From assembly GCA_036426205.1 (NCBI GenBank), contig CM071571.1:113180316-113244315 (forward strand): DNA of 64,000 bases, read 5' to 3'. Source of the stretch: Ascaphus truei. Taxonomy: Eukaryota > Chordata > Amphibia > Anura > Ascaphidae. The position numbers were made by a program, and so were the translations under genes. Below, piece by piece: positions 21,090 through 33,173 of this stretch (position 1 is the stretch's first letter; the number at the start of each line of letters is the position of its first letter). The notes below the pieces were generated by a model. The model worked only from the letters and a program-made list of their open reading frames with translations, did not search any database and was not told the origin of the DNA.

Positions 21090-23417
21090 CTCCCTCTGGT
21101 AAAACTCCAACCGTCCCGGCTTGGACTGCAGCAGGTATAACCCTTACCTTGCTGAGCAACACCTGTAAATTACATGAGCTGAAATGCAATAACTCCTATG
21201 CACTCCAGCTTGACAGAACTGACATACTCACTACTGCATGGACACAGATACATGGCAATACAGTGACTAACTAAACAGAACCATTTCTACTACAGCAGTA
21301 ATAGAACACATTAATAGTAATGAGCAGGCTTCCTGATCATTCTCCCAGTATCATTAGGTAGATATGGGCACTCCTAGCCCATCTTTTCACAATCCCCACA
21401 CCCAATGCACAGACCCTTCCAATAGAATAACAGACATAACATCATATTGTCCATAGGGAGCCACGGGGCTTCCAGGTGAAGAGGGCCTGGGGGTCAAGGG
21501 TCGCACTTTGGGACTGGTGTTGGATGGGGAATGCTGGGCAGAAGGGGCAGATGACTCAGGGACTGGGGCCTCCGGTGACAAGGGGCCAGCACCAAAGTCT
21601 CTAGGGGCACGTTCAGGGCACTCTCCCCGGGAGGAGCAATGGCACAGTCCTGGGTCAAGTTCAATTTGCCCCTCCCTGAGCTCTTACAGCAGCGGGCTTC
21701 AGCCAGCGCCTGGGCCTGAAGGGCCTCCGGACTTCTCCGCTCCCTGCATGTCAGGAGAAAGGATCAACCGGAAGGTAATACCACCGGAGCGGCCTGGATC
21801 TCTCTGGAGCTCACCCGGCCGGGCGACTCAGCGGCCATGTTAGCTCCCAGTGGTGGAGTAGCAATGGTAGTCGATGCAGTCATCAGGGGTGGTGCCGGCC
21901 GGCACATCTCCTGCTGACGCCGCAGATACAGCTCCGCAGCTTTCTGGGCTTGATCCCAGCGGGGGTCTGTAGACAGGATATGCAGCTCACCGCCATGAGT
22001 AGCAGGGCAGTTCCCAGCTGCATTGAGTACGTGGGAGGCATCGGCCGATACCTCTGTGGTGTAGCACCCACGCTGGCAGCGTGGATCAGATGGAAGGCAC
22101 CAGCAACAGTTACTGGAACTGACAGCTCCATAGCATACTCCGGTACGGTGGAGGTAATGGTAGAGACCTCAATGATGTCATCAGCCTCTGTGCTGCCGAC
22201 AGGCTTCTCAGCACACAGGCCCAGTCTCTCATAGTGGAGCAAGCAAGGCAGCCTGGTAGACACAACCACCAGTGTTTGAAGTGGAAGTGCATCTGGCCCC
22301 TCACTTCCTGTTGCTCCGTGGAACACACTTAGCTCCTCCCCCTGGTAGATAGGATAGTCCAATCCAGAACAAGCAAATGGGGAGGGGTTTGAACAGTTCC
22401 CGCACTTTCTTGCAAGCTGAAGAGCAGCACAAGCTTGCAAAATGCAGAAATCCTTGCAGAACAGCACATGGCTTCCCTGGTAAGGCGGGAAACGCCATTT
22501 TGAGCACAAAGAGTCCATGCGGCCCCCAGAAGAGCTGGAGCCTCCATTTTGAGAGCACAAAATACATGACATCCCTGTAGGAGCAGGAAACGCCAGATTG
22601 AACATAGTCCAGCACAGTGGGGTCTCCGTTTGCATTCAGGAGCCACAAATACATTTCTGTCCCTGTAATCTTTGAGTATCACGCACCCTGGGGTAGCATC
22701 AGGGAACACCTCGCACAGGGACGGCAGTAACTCTTACTGCTGGGTGCACAGGGACCTACAGACATTCTCTTGTAGTCCCTGCCCCCTTACCTCTCTCTTC
22801 GTCGTGGGGTGCAGAAGGGTGGCCACACTTCCCTGGGGACGCCTCAGGTTAGTCGCCCCAACTGCAGTGCCATTAAGGGACCGCCAGCTCCCTGGTGAAG
22901 CCTCAGGGACCTGCCTCCCTTTTCTTCTTAGATGGGGTGCACAGGGGTCATAGGCGTAATCCCCAGAGTTCCCTGTCCCCCTCACTCTCCGCTGTGGGTA
23001 CAGGAGGGTGGCCACACTTCCCTGGGGACGCCTCAGGTCAGTCGCCCCTGCTGCAGTGCCATTAATAGGCAGCCAGCTCCCTGGTGAAGCCTCAGGAACC
23101 AGCCCCTATTTTCTTCTTGGTAATGTAGATGGGTGCACAAAGGTCCCTATGCAATCATAGAGCAGCCTCTGTCCCCTTGAAGTGCATGTAAAGACGTACA
23201 CTCCCTGGTGCATAGCCACCAGGAATAGTCCCACAGCAAGGTCTTCTTCATTAGGGTAACCCCCTCCCTGGGGAAGCTTCAAGGAGGGGTTCCCTCACGG
23301 CAGAGTCTATGGCTGCTGTTCTGTGCTGCATACAAAGTCTTTGAAACTGCTGCATGGTCCTCTGTCGTTGAAAACCTGTCCCGTTGAAAAACCTGTCCTG
23401 GGGAGCAGTCCTCATAT
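21090..23417 (-). other. Interior of the LTR element: no recognised gene
   Basis: On the minus strand an open frame of 250 codons (22635-21883) is the longest. Its translation is Cys/Ser/Leu-rich, with no capsid, zinc-knuckle or protease motif I recognise, and GC-rich non-coding DNA could give this length. Two tandem copies of a 189-bp unit begin at 22817 and 23006 (GGGTGGCCACACTTCCCTGG). I therefore treat the interior as non-coding packaging sequence, with low certainty about the 250-codon frame. Confidence 0.5.
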
Positions 23418-23435
23418 ATCTCAGCAGTGCCTCCA
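23418..23435 (-). other. Primer-binding site, tRNA-Thr-like
   Basis: Two bases after the 5' LTR, the minus strand reads TGGAGGCACTGCTGAGAT. It starts with TGG and matches what I remember as the complement of the tRNA-Thr 3' end at all but two positions. Position, spacing and TGG start all fit a retrotransposon primer site. The match to tRNA-Thr is from memory. Confidence 0.65.
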
Positions 23436-23437
23436 AT

Positions 23438-24218
23438 TGTAACCCTTCTATGGTACCCCACCCGACATGAGATTGGGGGGAACCTCTTCTGGTCACTCTG
23501 AGTGGTCTGGGTGCTGTGACCTGCTGGTAAACAGGAGGGCTGAGGGCTCCGGGTGTTGTGGGGAGAACCAGGACAGGGACAGGAGGTGGTGTGGGACAGG
23601 TTACCTTGCTCTCTCTGGGTGGTGCAGTGCCTCCAGCCAGTAGGGATCCCCTGGGGTCTCAGAGGAGAGACCCCCACTGACACTCCATTCTCCTCACACC
23701 AGGAACAGTATACACACACAGCAGCTTCTTTCTGTGGTTCTTTATTCAGAGCAGCATACACAGCATACAGCAGAACATCATAGGCCTGATCTGGCTCTCT
23801 GCATTTCTGCTCATGGCAGCTTAACTTCCCTCTCCCTCCTCACCCAGGTGGGGCAGGAGGGAGAGAACTCTTCTTGGCTTGCTATTCTCTGAAGACTCCT
23901 GATCACTAACTGAATTTGGGAATATGTCTCAATTTGAATATCCTCAGGGAGTGTTTCTAGCTTTGAATCATTACAACTCAAAGCTGGATACCGATTGGCT
24001 CACACACACATTAGGGGGTGTTCCAACCCATATCCACCCTTTGGATTAACACATTCAAATGTTGCTTAGGCCCGCCTCTGAATATTGCTACAATACTTCA
24101 GAGCTGAAACTCACAAACAGGCCAACTGAAAGAATTAACCTTTCCACTGCCTGTTCTAACAGGACTGACAGAGGAAAGGCCCAGAATTAGCAATAGCTGC
24201 CGAAGGCCAGGCTATACA
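23438..24218 (-). repeat. 5' LTR of the 20.3-24.2 kb element
   Basis: This is the partner of 20304-21089. On the minus strand it runs from TGTATAGCC (24218) to GGGTTACA (23438), so it keeps the canonical TG...CA ends. Confidence 0.9.
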
Positions 24219-25770
24219 TATTTATCTTCATGACCACTGTCCAGTGAGGAGAACTGTATTTCCAGGCTTAAGCTACTTTTTCTGTTTTCCACGGCAAGTC
24301 TAGTCAATAAGCTGAACCTTTCTGTAAACATTTTCATTGATCTTAATCACATATAGCAATACTGCTAGCAAACGATATGCAATGACATGCGACAGGTCAT
24401 GAGTTTGAATTACTGGGGAAAAACAAATGTGTTTAAGATATTAATATTTCTTTAAACTTCTTGGTATACCCATTTGTAGCACTGGTGCTGTACGTTCAAC
24501 AGCTCAAACAGCAATTAATTGCAAGACTAATGGCTTCTTTCTCTCTTTTGTTGTTTTTCACAACTCCCTATGCTGATATTATTTCAGCACAACACTGTTA
24601 TTCTTATTGAATTGACCATGTTCAATTGATTTATTTTGATACGTATAACTAGCATTTACTGTAGCTGAATTATTGCCCATCCCTGTCATGGGATAATAGA
24701 AGCACTACTATTTGTAGGTGAAACATTATTGCATATGATGAGAACAGAAGTCTGGATCCTATTCACTTTAGAATGATGGTATTTTATTACTAGGTAACAT
24801 AAGAAAAGGGAAGAAAAATTGCTGTCAAAATAAGTCTCCCAAGACAAATAGCTATTTCACCTGTGTAACCTTTTATGTTTTGTTGGAAATATATTCTATT
24901 ACATCGGAAAGGACAAGGTCTAGAAGAAGCTCTTAAGCTATTACTAAAAGGATGGGTTTGTACAGAAGTCTGTTTATAATCATACATTCACACAAGTTTT
25001 CAAGATCTCCACTCAAAAAACAATTCTAGTAAATATGGGATGTTGCTTTAGAGATTGCAGAGTTGACCGTACAAAATCTATGTGCTTGAAAACATTATTT
25101 TAGTTTTCTTTAAAAAAAAATGTATTTATATTAATGGAGTATAGGTAAATACTTCATTAAGTCGATAAGTGCTTCGTGTAGCTGTTACCCTTCCTAATAA
25201 ATGCTAGCACTATGTACTAGATTGAAACATGAAGCTACTTGCAGAGGTCCCACTCTATGCGCTATACTTTAGCGCAAGCTATTTTTCTTCCCTCCAATAT
25301 TTCCCATCTTGTGGCTATTTGTGGTGAATTAGTGAGGGCTCTCACCTCACAGCAGTCCACTTACTAAGGACATTCTAACTATCTAGTAGTCCTCATTTTT
25401 TAATTTACATAGACTGTTAGAGCCCTATCTCATCTCCAGTGGATATATACCAATAACTTGGTTCTTTCTTGGGGTCTCATGGAAATGTTAGTCTCTCTAT
25501 CCAATACAAACTCCTCCCTCCTGACCCACACCCAATATCACCATTTACCCTGAATTACTGAAACATCTTGCACATCTACTGAACGTTGGTGGGAACTCTG
25601 AAAACCAGCACACCAACCACCGCTCATTCTAATGGCAAACATCACACATTTATAACTAGCAAACAACTACTCAAATTTCTATTTATTCTCTCTGCTAGTC
25701 TCTTTAGCAGGTGATATTTAACGTAACCCAGGCCCTCCCTTTTCAACTCTGTCCCATACACCTGAGAATA
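24219..25770. other. Apparently unique AT-rich intron
   Basis: I see no repeat ends, coding frames or RNA genes here. It was searched by eye for the missing LRRIQ1 leucine-rich repeat exon without success. Confidence 0.5.
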
Positions 25771-25779
25771 CCCCCTTCA

Positions 25780-27645
25780 AACTCCAAAAAGGTCTATATG
25801 TCGCCCATATAAATATCCGGAGCCTGCTGCCCAAACTGAACTAATGGCATGGTGCCTTATGCATAAACCCAATGCCATCATTCTCACAGAAACATGGCTA
25901 ACCTCAAAAACCCTTGATGCAAATATCGCCATTCGGGGATACTCCATCTGTAAGAAAGATAGGTCAAAGAGAGGAGGAGGGGTGTTATTTTATATTGCAG
26001 ACAAATTACAATTTACACTGTTAAATTGCCTCACAAGCCCACCCTCTTTTGCAATCCTAGTTGGCAAAATCTGCCTTCCCTTTTCTAAGCACGTCTTGAT
26101 TGCTGGCATCTGCGGCCCCCCTAAAGCCTCACTACAGTCCCTGACTGATATCACCCAGTTTCTTGGCCCCATTCCCTCTCTGAATGAGAAGAGTGAGCTG
26201 CTAGTTCTTGGGGATTTCAACTTCAAATGGCTCAACCCTAAAAACCACGAAATCCAGATACAACTCAAGTCACTTAACCTAACGCAACTCATTTCCCAAC
26301 CCACACGGACAAACCTGAAATCTCACAACCATTCCTTGCTAGACTTAATTCTCTCCTCAAATCCCTTCAGAATCCAATCCTCTGACATCTTAACTGACAT
26401 TTTCAGTGACATGCAATGGTGTACTGTGTAAGGAAAATCAAACCATCCTAATCAAGCCCTAAAGTTCTCCTCACTAGAACATTTAGAATCTGTAACCCAC
26501 AACAGTTTCTTTCTGACCTAACCAGCTACCCTTGGTACAGAAATTACCTCATTCCCGACTCCGATTCAGCACTCGACTATTTTCAAACCGAGTTCAATCC
26601 GAGTGCTCCACTACGCAGAATAAGAGTACGGGGGGCCCACCTTCCGTGGGTTACAACTGACCTTATTGCGCTCTACCATCTTAGGGATGCCTTGTGGAAA
26701 AGCTACAAAGTAACTGGCACTACCAAGGATCTTAATACCTACAGATGCCTGCGGAATACTTTATGTGCACAAGGCAAACAAGACACGCAAAAGCACAATT
26801 ACTCTGACAATCTTCACCAGAATACATCAAATCCAGCTAACTTCTGGAATGTCATCAACAATATATTTCAGCCTTCTAGCCATCAACAAACATGTAATAT
26901 CATTAAGAGGATATTACTCTAACAAATCCCACTGACATTGCAAATGCATTAAATGAATTCTTTGTAGGGTGTGCTACTAACTTATTAGCGAAATGCAACC
27001 CTTCAAACATGAACCTCATTCTGAGAGTACCCCAATATCCTCACCCTCTCCCAACACTGCCCACAATTTTCAATTTGTCCCAGGATCTGAAGAGGAGATT
27101 ACACAAGTGCTCCTCATTAAAACTAAGCAGCCAATATGGACCTGATTTACTGCAATGAAAGTTCCTACGACTTGGTGCCCCGGCTATTGACAAACCGCTT
27201 GCTTCCCTAGTCAACTCTAGTCTGTCTGCAGGACATATCCCTAAGACTGAGAAAACTGCCAGAGTTGTCCCAATCTTCAAAAGTGTTGACATAAACACTG
27301 TCTCAAACTACAGGCCAATCTCTCTTCTCCTAATACTATCCAAAGTCATGGAAAAATGTGTTCACTCCCAATTAAGCGATTACTATACCAAGACAAATTT
27401 CCCTAGCCAATTCCTATCTGGCTTTCGCCCCAAAACTCCACGGTAACTTCCCTCCTAAAAGTTTGCAATCAGATCCAGTGTGGAATGGAACTGGGACAAC
27501 TTACTAGTGCAATATTCCTAGATTTTGCAAAGGCTTTTGATACTGTTGATCATGTTATCTTGCTAAACAAAATCCAGTGCTCTGGAATAGGGAAGCATGC
27601 TTGAAAATGGTTTAATTCCTACCTAGAAATTAGAGATACTACCGC
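25780..27645 (+). mobile_element. L2/CR1-group LINE fragment (endonuclease plus N-terminal RT), decayed
   Basis: HINIRSLLPKL (about 25813) opens an AP-endonuclease. It is followed in a clean frame (25844-26431) by ILTETWLT, GGGVLFYI, LVLGDFNFKWL and LISQPTRT. After frameshifts, reverse-transcriptase pieces appear: NYRPISLL (about 27305), FLSGFRP (27413) and FLDFAKAFDTVDH (about 27520). The element stops near 27645, before the catalytic YADD. The motif style fits the L2 or related CR1-group clades. Confidence 0.75.
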
Positions 27646-28620
27646 TCTCCTACTATATGAATGGATTGTATATGTCAATCGGGTGCATACGGGAAGGAGA
27701 TAGTGGAAGGAATTAAGTGGTTAATGAATTTACCAAGAATCCTATGTGCACTCTATGACCAATTGAGGGCTGGGAAATATTCAATCCTAGGGTGACCCCT
27801 AAATAGCCTCTCACTAATGTGTTAAAAACTTGCTTTATTAAATATGTATACAATGGACAACAATTACTCCATTAAAATAAACAGGGAGAAATTACTACAG
27901 TGGCGGATATAGTCCCAACTCTTGTAGAATCCTCCCAAAGGGGGTGTTAGCGCTGCACAGCCGAAATGAAGGACTTGCTGGAGACTGATGATACGATTAT
28001 AGAAAAACTTTTTTCTGAGCGTCTGAGGGGTTAATCTGTGATTCACCCGTGGTTTACATTAGTCCCAACTCTTGTCTGTGATCTAGTCTATGTCCTCTGT
28101 CGTGAGCGGTAAAGGGAGGAAGTAACCATTTACATAGGTACATGTACCTTGGAGGTATGATCTATTCACAGTGGCTATATTAGTCACTAGAAAAAAACAC
28201 ACCCAACATGACTGCTAGGACTCTAAACTTGTATTGGTGCTGTATTAGCAGTCTGATGTACAGTAGAGTCACTTAGTCTTGGTGTGTGTAAGACCTGTAG
28301 TACTATCTATATATCATACCACTGCTATCATGACTGACACTCATCGCAGGTGTAACCAACTTGTTTCATACAGATGTATATGATAGTTCAAATGTTTGCA
28401 AGAACTCACTCTCCCATGGTTTGCAGAGTGTGGCTAAACATCCTAGGATGCTGCAATCTTCTCATTTTCTAAATCTGTTTGGAATAACAATAAAAGAAAC
28501 ATTTACACTAGACACAATAGTAACTATAATTTAATATTGTAATTGAATTTATCCAGCAAGCCCAAATGAACTACAAGTGACAGCAATAGCTCTACTGATA
28601 TGCTAAACACTTTACAGCTA
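27646..28620. other. Intron sequence, nothing recognised
   Basis: AT-rich, with no coding frame, repeat ends or RNA gene that I can support. Confidence 0.45.
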
Positions 28621-28621
28621 G

Positions 28622-28623
<2 letters not shown>

Positions 28624-28664
<41 letters not shown>
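28624..28664. repeat. (GT)n microsatellite
   Basis: About 20 GT dinucleotides, just before the assembly gap. Confidence 0.97.
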
Positions 28665-28665
<1 letters not shown>

Positions 28666-28699
28666 TTTTAATTGTAGTTCTCACGTCTTTGGCGGACCA

Positions 28700-28809
28700 N
28701 NNNNNNNNNNNNNNNNNNNNNNNNNNNNNNNNNNNNNNNNNNNNNNNNNNNNNNNNNNNNNNNNNNNNNNNNNNNNNNNNNNNNNNNNNNNNNNNNNNNN
28801 NNNNNNNNN
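28700..28809. other. Assembly gap (110 N)
   Basis: This is a run of N. The true size is unknown, and it may hide an LRRIQ1 exon. Frames that appear to read through it are meaningless. Confidence 1.
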
Positions 28810-29139
28810 AATTTCACTCTGCTCAAACTATTCATGTCACAACCAAATATAATTGAGACTAAAAGAAACTTTACAAAGCTGCAGAACCCTTACAAATGTA
28901 ATGTGAGTCAGTGGAAGCCCTTAAAATGTATTGATTTTGCGAATCTCCAGCCTCTTATCTGATATGGAAATACTATTGCTTGGTTATGGTTCATATTTTT
29001 TAAGCAAACCGCTTTCTGTACTGTTGTTAATTAATAACATTATAGTGTATAATTGACTAGTTAACCCTTTTGAATTATTCATAAAAAATATGGTATAACA
29101 TAATGTAATATTCAAGAATGAAATATATGTGTTTATATA

Positions 29140-29330
29140 TACAGCTGAAGCTCGTTATAATGCGTTGCTTGGATCCACAGAATGCGATTGCGTTGTATGT
29201 GGATCACGGGAAAAAATGAGTCACCCCCACCCTAGTTCTTGGCTCCGGCATCCCCCCTTCCTCGGCTAGGTAGGTAGTAGGTTTTTTCGTTCGGTGAGTA
29301 GCTTTTTGGGTAATTTGTCAAGCCTTGTGT
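29140..29330. mobile_element. Left part of a DNA-element-like repeat
   Basis: GCTGAAGCTCGTTATAATGC (29144) resembles the reverse complement of the repeat at about 40085-40155. The segment 29285-29325 (GTAGCTTTTTGGGTAATTTG) is the reverse complement of sequence at 34054 and 34395. So the flanks of the LTR element at 29467-33948 are inverted copies of each other. Confidence 0.5.
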
Positions 29331-29465
29331 ATGTATGTATGTGTGTATATATATGTGTGTTGTGTGTGTGTGTGTGTGTGTGGTGTGTTGTGTGGTGTGT
29401 TGTGGTTGTGTGTGTGTGTGTGTGTATGTATTATGTATGTATATATATATTATATATGTATTATA
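29331..29465. repeat. Compound GT/TA microsatellite
   Basis: TATG and GT repeats to about 29428, then TA-rich to 29466, directly against the left LTR. Confidence 0.95.
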
Positions 29466-29466
29466 T

Positions 29467-30227
29467 TGTGGACATAGTCCCAAGATGTTAGGCAGCTTCT
29501 GCCCCATTTTAGAGCAGAAAGTGCAGAGAATAGTTACAAATGCTCGTTCCACAGCTTCCCATTAACTCAGGCAGCTGGATGGAAAATCCAGACCACAGAT
29601 TACCATGGCTCTAGTTCCCTCACACCGCTCTTCTAATCACATGCACAGGTATTTAGAGCAGAGAGGTTTTGCATTTCTCTCTCTCTCCTTGGGGTGGGGG
29701 TGTCGCTGCTCCCCTGCAATCCAGTATCGGGGTTGACGGCCCTCCACGTATCACAGTACCAGAGGATTTGCTGGACTCCACGAACAGATAAGACAAAACA
29801 AATGGTTACTGCTGTTGCTAAAAGACTGTCTGTATCTTGTGACCCTAAATGAGAGAGCATTGTTTGAAGCTGGGGAACCAGTTTAGTTGTGGCCAGCAGT
29901 GTTAGAGAGACTGATTCTGATGTGTAGTAGATCCCTGAAAGGGATAGGATTTTGCTTATAGATTTTGGTTTTATTTCTTGAATAACAGTGTGGGAAATAT
30001 GGTAACACTGAAATTTGAACTGCGAATGAAAGTATCTGAGTACTCTAAACCTTCACATGTTAAAGCTGCAGGACCTTACTGGAGAAAATAAAGCAGGCAG
30101 AAGCCTGAGATGTTAAGCAGCATAATACTTTGCATGATCCTGTTTGTTGTATAATTAACCCTAGAAGACTGTGTCGGGAAGAACCCAGACAGACGTCAGC
30201 ACTACAAAAGAGGGGGCGTTTGTCACA
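29467..30227 (+). repeat. 5' LTR of the 29.5-33.9 kb element
   Basis: Collinear with 33174-33948. One extra G is seen at the fourth to fifth base compared with the right copy. Confidence 0.88.
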
Positions 30228-30228
30228 A

Positions 30229-30246
30229 TGGTGGAGAATGCGGGCA
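30229..30246 (+). other. Primer-binding site
   Basis: TGGTGGAGAATGCGGGCA starts one base after the LTR, at the position and with the TGG expected of a tRNA primer site. I cannot name the tRNA with confidence. Confidence 0.6.
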
Positions 30247-30931
30247 GACACTAAAAAGTCTGTGGGTTTGCAAATAAATGCGGGGATTTTATAAATGGCC
30301 GCCGAGCTGAAACTAAAGTACAGATGCTATGATGGAAGTCTGTCCCACTGTGTATATCAGGTGTGCTTCTAGCATACACAGAGAATGTGGAAGTGTGGAT
30401 GCAATAGCACCCTGAACCCAAACAGAAAACCAAAATGTTTTGTGCTGAAAAAAAAAAAACATTTGCATCTAGCAAATGCTGTTTGTAAGCTAATGCCTTT
30501 GCTGAAGTGAGTGAATTTGCAGCTAGCAAGTGCTGTATGCAAGTTGCTGAAGTGAGTGAAATTGCAGCTAGCAAATTGTCCCTGCCGGGGTTTCTAAAAT
30601 GGCCGACGTGAAATGTTGTTGTGTAATGTACGTAACCATACAAAACAGTGTCCCTTCAGGCCATACTATGATCACGACCCTGGGGAGAGCCGTACCCACA
30701 GATGAATTTAGTATGCGGGGCCTGTCGTGAAGTTAGGTCACATGGAGATGTGTGCCCCAAAATTTTCAAAGACAAACAGCTGAAAACAAAGCAGAACGCC
30801 CTGTGAGTGCAAGCAAGATGTGGAAGCTGATAACAGTGAGTGTGTGCCCAGTACCACTGATATCTCTGGAGCTAATAAAGCAAAAAGAAAGAAAACTGTT
30901 CCTCAAGTCACAGGGGGAGTGAACGAGCCAC

Positions 30932-31876
30932 TTGAAACCTGCACGTCAGGACATGCGTCAGAAAGGCGCCGAGATGGCAACAGACCATAGGGCTGGCGCA
31001 TCGTCCAGGAATGACGACACGCCTAGAGATGACAAAGGCTACTGCTACCATCATAGGCAGAGAGCCAAGCGAATCAAAAAGAAAACAAGAAGAACTGACT
31101 GGAAACTATGCTATGAGATGTCCCAGAAAGATGTGCAAAACTTCATCACAGAGTTAGGGGTTTCTCGGCAAGAGGCTAGCGCTCTTAAAGCAGAGCTGGA
31201 ACTCTCACGCCATGAGGTCTACGCTCGCAGCACAGAGCTGTGTACATTGAGAGGAAACCTATGAGAATACCCTGAGTAATTTAGAGACTGTAAAAAGAGA
31301 GATGTAAGTCTGACACAGAAAAATTCAGACTTGACTGACCAATCAGTGAAGGGTGTGAGAAGCTTCACCAAGCAGAAAAAGTGGAAGAGCAATTGATCCA
31401 GGAAAAGGTAGAAATGCAAGATAGGAAGCACGAGAATACAGAATCAGCAGCGATCCAGGCGACACAAACTGCAGAGCTCCAAAAAATGGAGGCGCTGATT
31501 GCAAACCCAGAGCAAGCACCAGATAGAGGTGAAGACCTGAGGAGGGAGGTCTGGCACGATCGGTTGAAGAAGCATGCAGAAGAATGGCTGAGCGCGAGAT
31601 ACAGTGCGCCAAGAGAGGGAGATCTCGTCCGTCAGGTGGTCTGCCCTGACATTGCGCTATGAAAGCGAGATGGCCGATATCTACAAGCAGCTGGACCACA
31701 CGGCAAATGGGGGGCCCGGCTGCAGCTGGAGCTGGACAAGACCCAGAAGGACACCGCAGCTGCAGGTCAAGAATAGAGAAAATGAAACAGAGTTAAACCG
31801 CGCTCTGAAACAGATGAGAAAATGGGAGAAGCGGTCTAAAGTGGTTCAGTCGGGCTATCAATTCCTACCTCCCTAA
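30932..31876 (+). pseudogene. Gag-like coiled-coil ORF of the LTR element, frameshifted
   Basis: Three overlapping + frames (30932-31264, about 31381-31662, 31604-31876) together give a basic start (RQRAKRIKKKTRR) and then long heptad-like stretches rich in E, K, L and Q. Examples are SRQEASALKAELELSRHEV, ALIANPEQAPDRGEDLRREV and ELNRALKQMRKWEKRSKVV. Position after the primer site and the coiled-coil character suggest a gag remnant. I recognise no capsid or zinc-knuckle motif. The breaks are single-base shifts and may be sequencing errors. Confidence 0.45.
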
Positions 31877-33173
31877 CCAAGCAAGCTGTACGTTCCTATA
31901 CGTTGTATCTTCCATGCTGTTGCAATATTACGATTTGCTATAAAGATGAAGTTGGAGAAAGAGATTCCAAGGCTTAAAAGAGACACGGTCCACAAAAAGG
32001 GACCAGGGAACGTAAACTCAATGCCCTCACTGATGACAAAGAGGAAGGAGAAAGAATTACTTTGATTGTGCTGCTGTTATTCCAGAAACAGATAGGCACC
32101 CTCCTGAGAATATTCTCCCTGATCGGGATTCAAAAATCCAGATCCTCAATTTCATTACGTTGTCCAGAAGATTATCAAACTAGTGGACACACCCAGGACA
32201 CCACAGAAGATGTTTTAGCCAAGTGGGTGGCAGTCCTGAAAACACACAAACTTGTTGACAGATCCTGATGACGTGGTTAATATGGACTACGTTTGTACAA
32301 GAGCAGCATAGGTCTCCAACAACCCAAAGGCCTAGGTAATGGCCACAAAGGGAAATCAAAAAGATGAAAAGAAAAAAAAACAACGAAGGTTAACACGGCG
32401 CCTGAATAGTTCCATATCTCACCAATCTGGACCACACTGTGGAGCCAAGGAGAATCCGGTCCAAGGGTCTCATCAGAAGCTAAAGAAAACAGTCCAGTCA
32501 TTTGCAGGTTGCAGCGGGCTATGAAATAAAGTCAAAGGATGCAATAGACTGGAAGTCAAAAAAAAAAAAAAAAATATGTTTGGGGGAACTGACGATTTAT
32601 TTTTTATTACACGTGGGACTATGTCACGGACATTAACTATGCCAAATAAGCATTTTGTCAAATTACAATGTTTATTGGTTCTCTGTGTTGAAAATGTAGC
32701 TAAACTACAAATTAATATACAGGGTGATGGCCCTTAAGATTACAAGGCTTTTGTAGTATAAGGAAAAAAAATATTGGTTGCTTACAATATGGAAAAAAAA
32801 AAAAAATGTTTTTCTGCGGTTGGTAAATTTATAATGAGGTTCATATCTAGAGTAGAAAAACCCAGGGAGGTAATAGAAATTGTCTGGTTTTTGTGAATAT
32901 ATTTAGCAGATCCTGGGTTGTAAGAATGTGTGCTAGACATTTATTTTCAAAATAGTTCCCTAATAGAGAGCAACAAAAAAAAAAATATGTTTGCCAAGTA
33001 TAGTCTCTTATGACGAAACCATTGTCCATAATTGCCGTGGAAAAAGTTCATATTCGTGGATGTGAATACTTAATGTTGTAATGAGGAGTTAGCTCAAGTA
33101 TTTCAGGTAGGACGCTCACCCCAGGGAGGTCCATGGCCGCTCACCCAGTAGGTGTGAGCTGGGGAGGGGGATA

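Larger units (their letters stand above)
20304..24218 (-). mobile_element. Non-autonomous LTR retrotransposon with two LTRs
   Basis: Two nearly identical direct repeats of about 785 bp flank 2.35 kb. On the minus strand the LTR begins TGTATAGCC and ends GGGTTACA. Directly after the 5' LTR is a primer-binding site, and a purine tract CCAGAGGGAG precedes the 3' LTR (about 21090-21100). The interior has no protease, reverse transcriptase or integrase, so mobilisation would need another element. The LTRs differ mainly by single-base indels. I could not settle the target duplication. Confidence 0.85.

Noticed and set aside
20299..24223. ACATA as a 5-bp target duplication of the LTR element
   Set aside because: The right-hand ACATA overlaps the LTR terminus TACA, so with the LTR ends fixed by TG...CA the flanks do not match.
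28625..28856. ORFs of 75 codons spanning the N run
   Set aside because: They read through the assembly gap and a GT repeat, so they have no meaning.
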